Source of the DNA: Omnitrophica WOR_2 bacterium RIFCSPLOWO2_12_FULL_51_24 | GTDB taxonomy: Bacteria; Omnitrophota; Gorgyraeia; Pluralincolimonadales; Pluralincolimonadaceae | Direction of reading: 5' to 3' | Length of the DNA stretch: 22,187 nucleotides | NCBI GenBank assembly: GCA_001805885.1 | Contig: MHHC01000047.1 | Location: 720-22,906, forward strand | Part shown: piece by piece, positions 14,199 through 20,979 of the stretch | Layout: every line of letters begins with the position of its first letter | Position numbering within the stretch: the first letter of the stretch is position 1 | Translations under genes and position numbers: made by a program | Notes under the pieces: model-generated | The model's database searches: none | Seen by the model: only the letters and a program-made list of their open reading frames with translations | Told to the model about the DNA's origin: nothing

Positions 14199-15287
14199 CT
14201 ATTCCCCGAAGCTTGTCCCGACCGAGCGGGCCGATTCGACGAGCGGATGATTCCTCGGGACTAACCTCTTGCCTTTCGCGACATCCCTTAGAGTGACCTT
14301 GACGAATTCGTTATTCCTGACAGCGACCATATGGCCGAACGCGCCTTCATTTACGAAATCCATCGCCCTTGTGCCGAGCTGTGTGGCCAGGACGCGGTCG
14401 AAAGGCGTGGGCGAACCTCCCCTTTGCAGATGGCCCATCACGACGGCGCGCGTCTCGATGCAGCTCATCTTTTCTATCTGCGCACCGAGCACGAAACTTA
14501 CGCCGCCGAGCCTGATCGATTCGAAACTCTCTCTTACCATCCTCTTTACGACAACGTCCCCGCCTTTCGGTTTCGCGCCCTCGGATATCACTATTATGCT
14601 AAACCTCTTGCCCTTGCCATGCCTTTCTTTTATCTTTTTGACGACCGAATTGATATCGTACGGTATCTCGGGGATAAGTATGATATCGCCTCCGCCGGCT
14701 ACTCCGGAGTGAAGCGCTATCCAGCCCGCGGTTCGCCCCATAACCTCCACTATCATGACGCGGTGATGCGATTGTGCGGTAGTATGGATCCTGTCTATCC
14801 CCTCGGTGGCTACCCATACGGCAGTGTCGAATCCGAAAGTAATATCCGTCCCGAGGATGTCATTATCTATCGTCTTGGGGACGCCGACTATCGGGATGCC
14901 GTCTTCGTAAAGCCTGTAGGCCGTGCTGAGCGTCCCATCGCCGCCGATAGCTACCAGCGCGTCGGCTTTTAATCTCTTGAAATTCCTTATGGCGGTCTTG
15001 GAATAATCCTTAAATACAAATTTACAATCCTTGGCCTGCACGGCATAACGGTAAGGATTTGCGGTGTTCGATGTGCCGAGGATCGTGCCGCCGAGGGCAA
15101 GGATCCCCGAGACGTCGCTGTTCTCGAGCTTCCTGTATTTGTTTTTTACGAGGCCTTCGTAACCGTCCTCAATGCCTATTACCTCATAGCCTTCGCCCAT
15201 CGCCTTCTTCGCGACGGCGCGTATGACCGCGTTAAGGCCCGAGCAGTCCCCGCCGCCGGTAAATATCGCTATTCTTTTCGGTCTCAT
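14199..15287 (-). CDS. pfkA: 6-phosphofructokinase (probably ATP-dependent)
   Basis: Phosphorylates fructose 6-phosphate in glycolysis. The signatures are GGGDCSGLNAVIR (11-23), GGDGTL (115-120), PKTIDNDI (137-144) with the catalytic Asp141, and MGRTAGWIALH (183-193). Gly at the GGDG position fits ATP use, whereas PPi enzymes carry Asp there. Lys138 in PKTIDND is the residue usual in PPi enzymes and in the Gly/Lys 'group III' ATP enzymes, so some donor flexibility cannot be excluded. Length 362 aa is normal for this group. A GGAG site lies 6 nt before the ATG. It is first in an operon with the STAS and NTF2-like genes. Confidence 0.92.
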   Translation of the reverse strand: MRPKRIAIFTGGGDCSGLNAVIRAVAKKAMGEGYEVIGIEDGYEGLVKNKYRKLENSDVSGILALGGTILGTSNTANPYRYAVQAKDCKFVFKDYSKTAIRNFKRLKADALVAIGGDGTLSTAYRLYEDGIPIVGVPKTIDNDILGTDITFGFDTAVWVATEGIDRIHTTAQSHHRVMIVEVMGRTAGWIALHSGVAGGGDIILIPEIPYDINSVVKKIKERHGKGKRFSIIVISEGAKPKGGDVVVKRMVRESFESIRLGGVSFVLGAQIEKMSCIETRAVVMGHLQRGGSPTPFDRVLATQLGTRAMDFVNEGAFGHMVAVRNNEFVKVTLRDVAKGKRLVPRNHPLVESARSVGTSFGE

Positions 15288-15311
15288 TATTGCTCCGGGG
15301 TTTCAAAAAAT

Positions 15312-15340
15312 AGTCTATAGAGAAATAATATCTTAGTCAA
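15312..15340 (-). promoter_or_regulatory. Promoter of the phosphofructokinase operon
   Basis: Minus strand TTGACT (15340-15335), a 17-bp spacer and TAGACT (15317-15312), 24 bp upstream of the pfk ATG and just after the dus stop codon. Unlike hisG, this gene has a normal 5' leader with GGAG. Confidence 0.6.
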
Positions 15341-15343
15341 CCA

Positions 15344-16312
15344 CTAATTTTGAGGGCTTTTTATCTCTTTGATCGCGGCAAGCATTTCTTTTTTCGTTGA
15401 GGCGGCGCAGGCCTTGACGCGCAACGGCCGGACATTATCGAGGCCCTTGGTGTACCAGCAGAAGAATTTGCGGAATGACGGGATACTCCTTTTCGCGCCG
15501 GAGCAGGCGATACACGAATTAAGGTGGTATTTCATCGTCTTGATGACGGCGTCTTTGGATGGCCTTTCTGGAATAGCACCGCCTTTGAGATAGGCATCGA
15601 TCTCCCTGAATATCCACGGGTTGCCCAATGCGCCGCGGGCTATCAGTATCCCGTCGCAACCGGTCTCATCGAACATCTTCTTCGCGAGTGGCCCGGATAA
15701 TACGTCGCCGCTCCCGATAACGGGGACCTTTACGGCATCCTTGACTTCTTTTATCACGCGATAATCTACGTGGCCGCTATAGAGCTGGTTCCTCGTCCTG
15801 CCGTGGATAAATATCGCGGAGACGCCCGTGTCTTCAGCGCAGAGCGCGGCGTCCTTCGCGTTTATAGTGTTTTTATCCCAGCCGGCACGTATCTTTACCG
15901 TAACAGGCCATTTCGACTCCCTGACCAGTATTTTAAGCAATCGCTTGAACTTGCTTAGATCTTTTAGAAGAGCGGCGCCCTCGCCTTTCGCGGTTACTTT
16001 TCTCTCCGGGCAGGCGGCATTGAAATCGAGGATATCGAATTTGTATTTATGGAGTTTTTCTATCGCGCGATTTAAATATTCGGGTTCGTTCCCGACGAGC
16101 TGTATGCCGAGCGGCCTGTCGCCTTTCGCCGAAGAGAGCATCTCGAGCGCCTTGACGTTGCTGTAACTTAACGAACGGGCGTTGACCATCTCGGTAAACG
16201 CGAGTTCGGCGCCGAATTTCCGGTTGAGCATCCGGTACGGCAGGTCACTTATCCCGGCCATCGGGGCAAGGATGAGGTTTGACTTCAGCTTGAGCTTACC
16301 GGTTATGGGCAT
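15344..16312 (-). CDS. dusB: tRNA-dihydrouridine synthase (DusB-like)
   Basis: FMN enzyme that reduces uridines in the tRNA D-loop. The signatures are LILAPMAGISDLPYRML, IQLVGNEPE, DFNAACPERKV with the catalytic Cys, VTVKIRAGWD, IFIHGRTRNQLYSG, VIGSGDVLS and ILIARGALGNPWIF. From the ATG at 16312 it is 322 aa, a usual Dus length starting MPITGKLKL. A further in-frame ATG at 16348 would overlap the relE 3' end and add residues that are not Dus-like. Neither start has a convincing Shine-Dalgarno. It lies 19 bp downstream of relE and may be read from the toxin-antitoxin promoter. Confidence 0.93.
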   Translation of the reverse strand: MPITGKLKLKSNLILAPMAGISDLPYRMLNRKFGAELAFTEMVNARSLSYSNVKALEMLSSAKGDRPLGIQLVGNEPEYLNRAIEKLHKYKFDILDFNAACPERKVTAKGEGAALLKDLSKFKRLLKILVRESKWPVTVKIRAGWDKNTINAKDAALCAEDTGVSAIFIHGRTRNQLYSGHVDYRVIKEVKDAVKVPVIGSGDVLSGPLAKKMFDETGCDGILIARGALGNPWIFREIDAYLKGGAIPERPSKDAVIKTMKYHLNSCIACSGAKRSIPSFRKFFCWYTKGLDNVRPLRVKACAASTKKEMLAAIKEIKSPQN

Positions 16313-16331
16313 AAGAAGGATAATTTTGCGT

Positions 16332-16625
16332 CTAATACGTCCTTTCATTCCTCCTGCGCAGGGCGAGTATCCATACAATCTTTCGTTTGTCGTCTACGTC
16401 ATAGAGGATTCGATAATTCCCCACCCTGAGGCGAAACTGCGCAACGTGTTCATAGACCTCGACCGGCGGCTTTATCTTCGGCTCGCCGTATGGACGAGGA
16501 TTATCTGCCAGCCCGAGTATTCCCTTCTTGATTTGATCCCTTATCCCTGCCGGTGAGATCCTATTTAGGGCCTTGAGAAATCTCTTTTCAATAGAGCCGC
16601 TCGGAAACCTGACGTCGTATTTCAT
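16332..16625 (-). CDS. RelE/ParE-family toxin
   Basis: A 97-aa toxin of the RelE superfamily, here predicted as a ribosome-dependent mRNA interferase. It reads RFPSGSIEKRFLKALNRIS, has a middle segment NPRPYGEPKI and then FRLRVGNYRILYDVDDKRKIVWILALRRR. The RLRVGNYRILY strand pair and the basic C-terminus are characteristic. It starts 6 bp after the Phd-like antitoxin gene, with only a weak AAGAG upstream, so coupling is likely. It could also belong to the gyrase-targeting ParE subgroup; the sequence alone does not decide. Confidence 0.88.
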   Translation of the reverse strand: MKYDVRFPSGSIEKRFLKALNRISPAGIRDQIKKGILGLADNPRPYGEPKIKPPVEVYEHVAQFRLRVGNYRILYDVDDKRKIVWILALRRRNERTY

Positions 16626-16631
16626 TAGTCA

Positions 16632-16910
16632 TCAGCTCTTGTTGAAAGAAGAAACAACTGATGTCCCTTTTGCCCTCTTACTGATAGCCCTTCTGCCCTC
16701 ACTGACTAACTTAAGGGCTTCTTTGTCCTTGAGCTCTTCGAGAATATCCACTATCTCTAAAATATCATTATAAGGCAAAAGGACGCTTGTGGGATTGCCG
16801 TGCTCGGTTATTATAAACAGCTCATGTTTGCCGATAAAACGCGATGCGCTATCCCTGAAATTTCTAACCCCTATACTTTTTGCCCTCAAAAGGGCGTTCG
16901 CTAAAGTCAT
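16632..16910 (-). CDS. Phd/YefM-family antitoxin
   Basis: A 92-aa antitoxin paired with the RelE-like toxin. The N-terminal Phd/YefM DNA-binding fold is recognisable in IGVRNFRDSASRFIGK, then LFIITEHGNPTSVLLPYND. The C-terminal tail (GRRAISKRAKGTSVVSSFNKS) is the likely toxin-neutralising part. AAGGAG lies 9 nt before the ATG. The strong promoter and palindrome immediately upstream suggest autoregulation by the toxin-antitoxin complex. Confidence 0.88.
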   Translation of the reverse strand: MTLANALLRAKSIGVRNFRDSASRFIGKHELFIITEHGNPTSVLLPYNDILEIVDILEELKDKEALKLVSEGRRAISKRAKGTSVVSSFNKS

Positions 16911-16923
16911 TTTGATTGTCTCC

Positions 16924-16953
16924 TTAATGTGGCGTCATTTGTGGCTACATTAA
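16924..16953. promoter_or_regulatory. Palindromic operator of the phd-relE operon
   Basis: Inverted repeat TTAATGTGGC (16924-16933) and GCTACATTAA (16944-16953), 9 of 10 positions symmetric around a 10-bp centre. It covers the expected transcription start just downstream of the -10 box, where a Phd-RelE complex would block initiation. Confidence 0.65.
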
Positions 16954-16954
16954 T

Positions 16955-16983
16955 AGTATAACTGCATGCGGTATACCTGTCAA
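16955..16983 (-). promoter_or_regulatory. Strong promoter of the phd-relE(-dusB) operon
   Basis: Minus strand TTGACA (16983-16978), a 17-bp spacer and TATACT (16960-16955). The -35 box is a perfect consensus. The spacer contains the 8-bp palindrome GGTATACC, a possible second operator element. Confidence 0.8.
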
Positions 16984-16999
16984 GCGTTTTTCCCTTTGC

Positions 17000-17062
17000 T
17001 ATAATAGATGATAAAAGGCGGAGATTTCTTTCACTTAATTACAGGAAAAATTAGGCGAAAGA
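17000..17062 (+). ncRNA. Candidate short transcript from an extended -10 promoter
   Basis: TGC-TATAAT (TATAAT at 17000-17005) is an extended -10 element on the plus strand, with a weak CTGTCA 17 bp upstream. The predicted RNA, starting near 17012, would contain the inverted repeat ATTTCTTTC (17024-17032) / GAAAGAAAT (17057-17065) and then run into the terminator-like hairpin at 17063-17090. The same stretch holds a 31-codon open frame (17008-17103) without a ribosome-binding site. A regulatory RNA, a remnant or chance are all possible. Confidence 0.3.
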
Positions 17063-17090
17063 AATATGACCCCCCCAAGAGGGTCATATT
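17063..17090. terminator. Terminator-like hairpin 3' of the radical SAM gene
   Basis: A 10-bp perfect stem, AATATGACCC (17063-17072) with GGGTCATATT (17081-17090), and an 8-nt loop. Short T-rich runs follow on both strands, so it may act in both directions. It lies 33 bp beyond the radical SAM stop codon. Confidence 0.55.
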
Positions 17091-17097
17091 TATACAA

Positions 17098-17154
17098 GCT
17101 TAACGTGCTGATCAGCGGCGGCTCTAAGCAGTCCGCTGGATTAGTTTGTTAGGC
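17098..17154 (-). mobile_element. attC-like recombination site 1 (57 bp)
   Basis: Read on the minus strand: R'' GCCTAAC (fits RYYYAAC) and R' GTTAAGC (fits GTTRRRY). The inner arms TCCAGCGG and CCGCTGA pair except for one extra C in L'', equal to the extrahelical G of the bottom strand expected for a correctly oriented attC. At 57 bp it is in the usual minimal size. The radical SAM frame ends inside it. Confidence 0.75.
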
Positions 17155-19223
17155 TTTTTAGAAAACACATCTCTCCCCTTTCCGTCTGTCCTTTTTAACA
17201 GCCCACACGCCAAACAGTGCTGCAGTGAATAGAAATACGCAGCAGCAGCCTTGTGAGACAGGTTCTGCGGCAAGCTTTTGTTCGCATCGGAGCACAGCAT
17301 GCCAACGAGCTCATCTACTTGGATGGGGGCGGAGGCAAGACTTAAGATTTGCCGAACCAATGGCGTCGGCTCTTCGACAATGATGTCCCGCGATTTTATG
17401 TAGATGACGACACACGAATCATCCTTAGGTTTGAAGTCTCCTTGCCCCTCCGCGGTAAGAATACCTATCACATCGGAAAATGAATACTCCACGTCGACCA
17501 CTCGACAAGCGGCAACTATATGACCATCATGCCGCAGGGGAGTGGGCGAAACTTCCTCGTTCTCCATTGTGAGCATCTCCTGAAAGTTCTTGTCTTCAAT
17601 GCTGTAGACGTTACAAAGGAATTGTTGCATGGAGGAGAATTTAGTGTTGAACTGCGGCAGAGTGCTGAGGCTGCTCACAAATTCTATGAATTGCCGGTGG
17701 AATTGACTGCTTGAATAATAGCCATAGAGATTGCTTGTTTCCCCCTTCTCCTCTCGCTTGAATTTCAGCCAGCGCTCGATGACGGCAGACAGTCCATGTT
17801 CGAAGCTGATCGACAGTAATGCGACAAGCCATCGGTATATGCTGAACGAATAGTTCAGGAAATACTCAGTCTCACTGACGACGTCGTGATCCAAGTGTTC
17901 CAGGATGGGCCGACAATGGGCAGAGAACAAGGTCGGATAGGCATCGATGTATTTCGTGTAGGCGGGGGCGATGGGCGGACCTTGATGCGAAATCGTTGAA
18001 CTTCCGACGTCGAACTCGAAAGCGTTGTTGCCGTATTCCGAGCCAGCCAGTATAGCGAACGAACTTACCTGAGGCTTACACAATGGAACTCGCAGCACCC
18101 GTTCAAATGTCCGCAGGGTCGCGCGCAAGTCATCGACGGTTTCTTCCGGAAATCCAACGATGAATGCCGCAGTGGATCGGATGTTGTTTTTGTTGAGAAG
18201 GTGTATCGTCGAAATCGCTTTTTCTACGTCAAGGTTCTTGTTGATTATTTTTTGAATTCGTTCAGACCCGGACTCGATGCCGATGAAAATGCCGCCACAG
18301 TTGGATCGACTAAGAATGCTGGCGATCCGCTCGTCGATCACGTCAACACGCATGCTACAACTCCACTGGACGCCGCGCAGCTTTTCGTTGGTCCGCCATG
18401 TGTCGCAGAATTGCTCACAGGTTTCCTTTGAAACGAACATGTTATCGTGAACAAATGAAATGGTCTTCACCAAAAATCGGCCAATCACGTCGATGGCATT
18501 GGCGATGAGAGTCTGTGGGTCCTTAACTCGATAGGACCGGCGAAAGAACGCGCTCGTAGAACAGAATTTGCATTTGAATGGGCAGCCGCGCCCACCTTCG
18601 ATCGGGATGCTGTCCAGCGCTGACGTGTCCCAAAGGTCATACAGTGGCATTTCGAGGACGCCAGCGTCGGGGGGGTGGGAAGGGCTGTTTGAGATGATGA
18701 CACCGTTACGACGGTAACATAATCCTGGGACGCGGTCAGGTGCGCTAAGGTGGCAGTCCAAAAAGTCCTTCAGCGAAAGCTCAATCTCTCCACAAAGAAC
18801 GAAATCGATGGCGGGTGACAAGGACATGGTTTCTGTCCCGGTTGCTGACGCCTGCGGCCCCCCGAAAACGATGATGGCGTCGGGGCGAAGCTCCTTCAAC
18901 CTTTCCGCGACCATCAACGTAATGTAGTACGAGCTGCAAATCGATGAAAAGCCAAAGTATTTCGACTCGTCATTGGCTAGGATTGCTGCAAAGTCGTTGC
19001 AGAAATCCGCAGCCGATTTTCCGTTAGCGATATGACTTGCGTAATGTTTATCGATTCTGGAGAGCTTTACCGTCCATCCATGTTTCTTGAACAGCGCGGC
19101 GACCGTCAGAATTCCCAGCTGTGGTACGCTGAAGACGGGATCCTTTCGCAACAGTCTTTCAATGGTGCCAGCATCCGTTTGCTCCGTAATAATTGGAGCC
19201 GAAATCAGGGTGATCCGATTCAT
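17124..19223 (-). CDS. B12-binding radical SAM protein with PqqD/RRE-like C-terminus
   Basis: A 699-aa enzyme. Residues 1-160 form a cobalamin-binding-type Rossmann domain (VPQLGILTVAALFKKHG, IIVFGGPQAS, FVLCGEIE). The radical SAM core follows, with the cluster motif Cys214-x3-Cys218-x2-Cys221 in GCPFKCKFC, then GGIFIGIESGSERIQK and AAFIVGFPEET. Residues ~450-590 are an unrecognised helical region. Residues ~602-675 (VVIYIKSRDIIV, then PIQVDELVGML and YFYSLQHCLACGLL) have the strand-helix pattern of a PqqD/RRE-like or winged-helix module. The tail PNKLIQRTA is encoded by the attC site. The family includes C-methyltransferases and RiPP maturases; the substrate is unknown. A 67-aa peptide gene precedes it by 82 bp. 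Confidence 0.85.
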   Translation of the reverse strand: MNRITLISAPIITEQTDAGTIERLLRKDPVFSVPQLGILTVAALFKKHGWTVKLSRIDKHYASHIANGKSAADFCNDFAAILANDESKYFGFSSICSSYYITLMVAERLKELRPDAIIVFGGPQASATGTETMSLSPAIDFVLCGEIELSLKDFLDCHLSAPDRVPGLCYRRNGVIISNSPSHPPDAGVLEMPLYDLWDTSALDSIPIEGGRGCPFKCKFCSTSAFFRRSYRVKDPQTLIANAIDVIGRFLVKTISFVHDNMFVSKETCEQFCDTWRTNEKLRGVQWSCSMRVDVIDERIASILSRSNCGGIFIGIESGSERIQKIINKNLDVEKAISTIHLLNKNNIRSTAAFIVGFPEETVDDLRATLRTFERVLRVPLCKPQVSSFAILAGSEYGNNAFEFDVGSSTISHQGPPIAPAYTKYIDAYPTLFSAHCRPILEHLDHDVVSETEYFLNYSFSIYRWLVALLSISFEHGLSAVIERWLKFKREEKGETSNLYGYYSSSQFHRQFIEFVSSLSTLPQFNTKFSSMQQFLCNVYSIEDKNFQEMLTMENEEVSPTPLRHDGHIVAACRVVDVEYSFSDVIGILTAEGQGDFKPKDDSCVVIYIKSRDIIVEEPTPLVRQILSLASAPIQVDELVGMLCSDANKSLPQNLSHKAAAAYFYSLQHCLACGLLKRTDGKGRDVFSKKPNKLIQRTA

Positions 19224-19305
19224 TGCAACAATCGCCCGTTAGCAAGTCCGCGATAACGCCTATCCGCATCCGAGAGCGAGGGTACGGCATTCAGTGCTAA
19301 GGGGC

Positions 19306-19509
19306 TCACGCGATGTTATTATGTGTGTGGTTGGGGTGGACGTGGCATATGGCTTCGATGTTGCCAATGCAAACCCCCTGTACGTCGCGCGGAGTCAATG
19401 TTTTGATCAACTGACCGGAAAGAGACTTCTTTATGGCATTTATTTCGTCTTCAGTCAGTGGTTCTCCAGTTTCCAGAGTCACTGTGACTTTTTTGATTTC
19501 TCGCGTCAT
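19306..19509 (-). CDS. 67-aa peptide, candidate substrate of the radical SAM enzyme
   Basis: A small protein with a strong start: AGGAGG 7 nt before the ATG at 19509-19507. The first ~45 residues look like a soluble leader (EIKKVTVTLETGEPLTEDEIN, then a helix NAIKKSLSGQLIKTL). The last ~22 residues, after a DVQG segment, have quite different composition: two Cys, three His and four Asn, ending HVHPNHTHNNIA. No membrane segment or known family was recognised. A leader-plus-unusual-tail layout directly upstream of a radical SAM enzyme with an RRE-like domain is what a RiPP precursor looks like, but a metal-binding or regulatory peptide is equally possible. Confidence 0.6.
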   Translation of the reverse strand: MTREIKKVTVTLETGEPLTEDEINAIKKSLSGQLIKTLTPRDVQGVCIGNIEAICHVHPNHTHNNIA

Positions 19510-19834
19510 TTCTTCTCCTCCTAAGGCATTTTTAAGGTTAGTATCATGTATGATGTATGATGTCTTTCGATGGCGTATTCACATTGGCTTACTGCCTTTC
19601 AACCATGTGTAACCTCCTTTCTTCTGGCCTCACGAGGCCCAACATCTCGGCTGAGCTGCGGCGAGGATGAAGGGGACTTTGTGAGTCTCTAAAAACTGGA
19701 AAACGACGAGTATGCGCCGTCAGCTCCAGCCGCTTGTTAGGATAATTTTATGTTTTTTGTAAATATCCTATGAATTTAAAGTTTTTGTCAATTATAAAGG
19801 ATTGATCCTCTGTTCACCAGCTCTGTTCACTCTG
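19510..19834. other. Intergenic region between cassettes: leader, mini-ORF and attC-like site 2
   Basis: This 325-bp stretch holds no sizeable gene. From the peptide gene outward it contains short direct repeats ATGTATG/ATGATGT (about 19543-19562), a 5-codon open frame at 19606-19589 with a perfect AAAGGAGG 6 nt upstream, the hairpin GGCCTC-AC-GAGGCC (19626-19639), attC-like site 2 (19637-19742), and an A+T-rich 92 bp after the next gene. No clear promoter was found. Confidence 0.7.
19637..19742 (-). mobile_element. attC-like recombination site 2 (106 bp)
   Basis: Minus strand R'' TCCTAAC (one mismatch to RYYYAAC) and R' GTTGGGC (exact GTTRRRY). The inner arms form a long imperfect stem: CGGCTGGAGCTGACGGCGC pairs with its mirror near the R' side, with single extra bases. 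Such unpaired bases are typical of attC folding. It lies 92 bp after the 268-aa gene and immediately before the radical SAM cassette. Confidence 0.7.
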
Positions 19835-20641
19835 CTAATGGGTGATAGTATTTTTACTTTTGAGCTCCATTGTACTTTTGTACTTTTCATATCTGTTTTT
19901 CATTTTATCCATTTCGCTTGGATAAAGGTTAAAAAGGTGGTCAATATATTTTTCCCATTCGTGTATCTTTTTTGTAATAAGAAGATAATTATAAGTATCG
20001 TATGAAACCATTGTATCGTCCCCAGAATTGACCTCGTTAATCATGTTCTGTGCATCATCTTTATTTATTTGTTTTTTTCGTTCGTAATCAATCATATGAA
20101 TAATTAGTATTAACGCTCTTGGAGTACCATAGTTTCCCTGTCTTTTGATTGACTCTTTGCACGCTTCAAGACAGTATTCGCGGTATTCACTCATACCATC
20201 TAAACGATATAGGTTTATATTGGCAATGGCGATATTTGCCCAACTCTCCACGCTGAATTCAAAATCGTTTTGAAATTTTGCCCTTAGCTCTTGTATGAAT
20301 TCATTCATCCCTGTTTTATACAAGTTGCGAATTATTTTATTCAATTGTTCCTGTAAAAATTCTTTGTTCTTAATCACGTCTTTTGCATACCATAAAAGGT
20401 CCTGCAATTCATTAAACACAGTAAACGCAGGAGGGGCACGAAGGTACTTTTTGTCAATGCCTTTCTTAAGTTGTTCGTTCAGTTTTTCAGCTTTTGTTTT
20501 TATTCTTATTTTTTGTCTTAATTGAACATATCTCGTTATGATTTCTGGAATACCAAACCAACCAATCAATGCGACTACCACGCCGACAATAATTTTAACT
20601 ATTTCCATAATTATGGGGAATGTTTTTGCATTCTCTAACAT
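19835..20641 (-). CDS. Membrane-anchored helical protein of unknown function
   Basis: A 268-aa protein, A+T-rich compared with its neighbours. One membrane helix lies near the N-terminus (about residues 11-33, IMEIVKIIVGVVVALIGWFG). A basic stretch and helical segments follow (IKTKAEKLNEQLKKGIDKKY, then ELQDLLWYAKDVIKN). The C-terminal two thirds are alpha-helical and resemble degenerate TPR/HEAT-type repeats (SWANIAIANINLYRLDG, EYCLEACKESIKRQGN). No catalytic motif was seen and the family was not recognised. GAGG lies 7 nt before the ATG. It is the only gene between attC-like sites 2 and 3, so it forms a one-gene cassette. Similar anchored orphan proteins occur in cassette and defence contexts, but no role can be assigned. 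Confidence 0.65.
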   Translation of the reverse strand: MLENAKTFPIIMEIVKIIVGVVVALIGWFGIPEIITRYVQLRQKIRIKTKAEKLNEQLKKGIDKKYLRAPPAFTVFNELQDLLWYAKDVIKNKEFLQEQLNKIIRNLYKTGMNEFIQELRAKFQNDFEFSVESWANIAIANINLYRLDGMSEYREYCLEACKESIKRQGNYGTPRALILIIHMIDYERKKQINKDDAQNMINEVNSGDDTMVSYDTYNYLLITKKIHEWEKYIDHLFNLYPSEMDKMKNRYEKYKSTMELKSKNTITH

Positions 20642-20689
20642 ATATACCTCATCTATACCTAGGTTATGTTAATTCATCCATTTATTTCG

Positions 20690-20752
20690 GCCTAACATTT
20701 GAACTCAGCGGGAGCGAGCGTAGCGAGCCTCCGTTGGAGTGAATTGTTAGAA
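20690..20752 (-). mobile_element. attC-like recombination site 3 (63 bp)
   Basis: Minus strand R'' TTCTAAC (one mismatch) and R' GTTAGGC (exact). The inner arms ACTCCAACGGAG and CTCCCGCTGAGT pair imperfectly, with a central GAGGCTCGCTACGCTCGCTC that itself folds. It starts 11 bp after the BrnA-like gene and ends just before the leader of the 268-aa gene. Confidence 0.72.
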
Positions 20753-20763
20753 ACATATTATCT

Positions 20764-20979
20764 CTATGACCACTTCAAATGAAGTCTTTTATGTGTAAAT
20801 GCACAGTCCCTTAGATAAAGGTTGATCAGGTTCTGATACGGCATCCCCACCTTATCAGAAAGCTCCTTAAAATATGCCACAGTATTCTTGTCCAGCCGGA
20901 TAGTTACAGGCTGTTTCAAGCACTTAATATACGGGTTGCGGCGACCGTACAATTTTGATAATTCATACTGCGCTCTCAT
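20764..20979 (-). CDS. BrnA/CopG-like ribbon-helix-helix antitoxin
   Basis: A 71-aa protein whose central part KQPVTIRLDKNTVAYFKELSDKVGMPYQNLINLYLRD is the ribbon-helix-helix pattern of BrnA-type antitoxins (a beta strand with VTIRLD, then two helices), so it should bind DNA as a dimer. The C-terminal tail is short and basic. Its ATG overlaps the preceding gene's stop by 4 bp. No BrnT toxin lies beside it; the partner upstream is another antitoxin-like protein. attC-like site 3 follows 11 bp after its stop. Confidence 0.7.
   Translation of the reverse strand: MRAQYELSKLYGRRNPYIKCLKQPVTIRLDKNTVAYFKELSDKVGMPYQNLINLYLRDCAFTHKRLHLKWS

Noticed and set aside
19224..19305. GCGTTA...TAACGG in the gap between the peptide and radical SAM genes as a fourth attC
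   Set aside because: The boxes do not fit RYYYAAC and GTTRRRY, and no inner arms pair. It may be chance or an old scar, so the two genes were kept in one cassette.
19294..19524. 76-codon plus-strand frame over the 67-aa peptide gene
   Set aside because: The minus-strand frame has an ideal AGGAGG spacing and the same orientation as the radical SAM gene; the plus frame has neither.
19543..19562. ATGATGT direct repeats as a CRISPR-like or regulatory array
   Set aside because: Only two to three short, adjacent, imperfect units with no spacers; probably simple-sequence variation.
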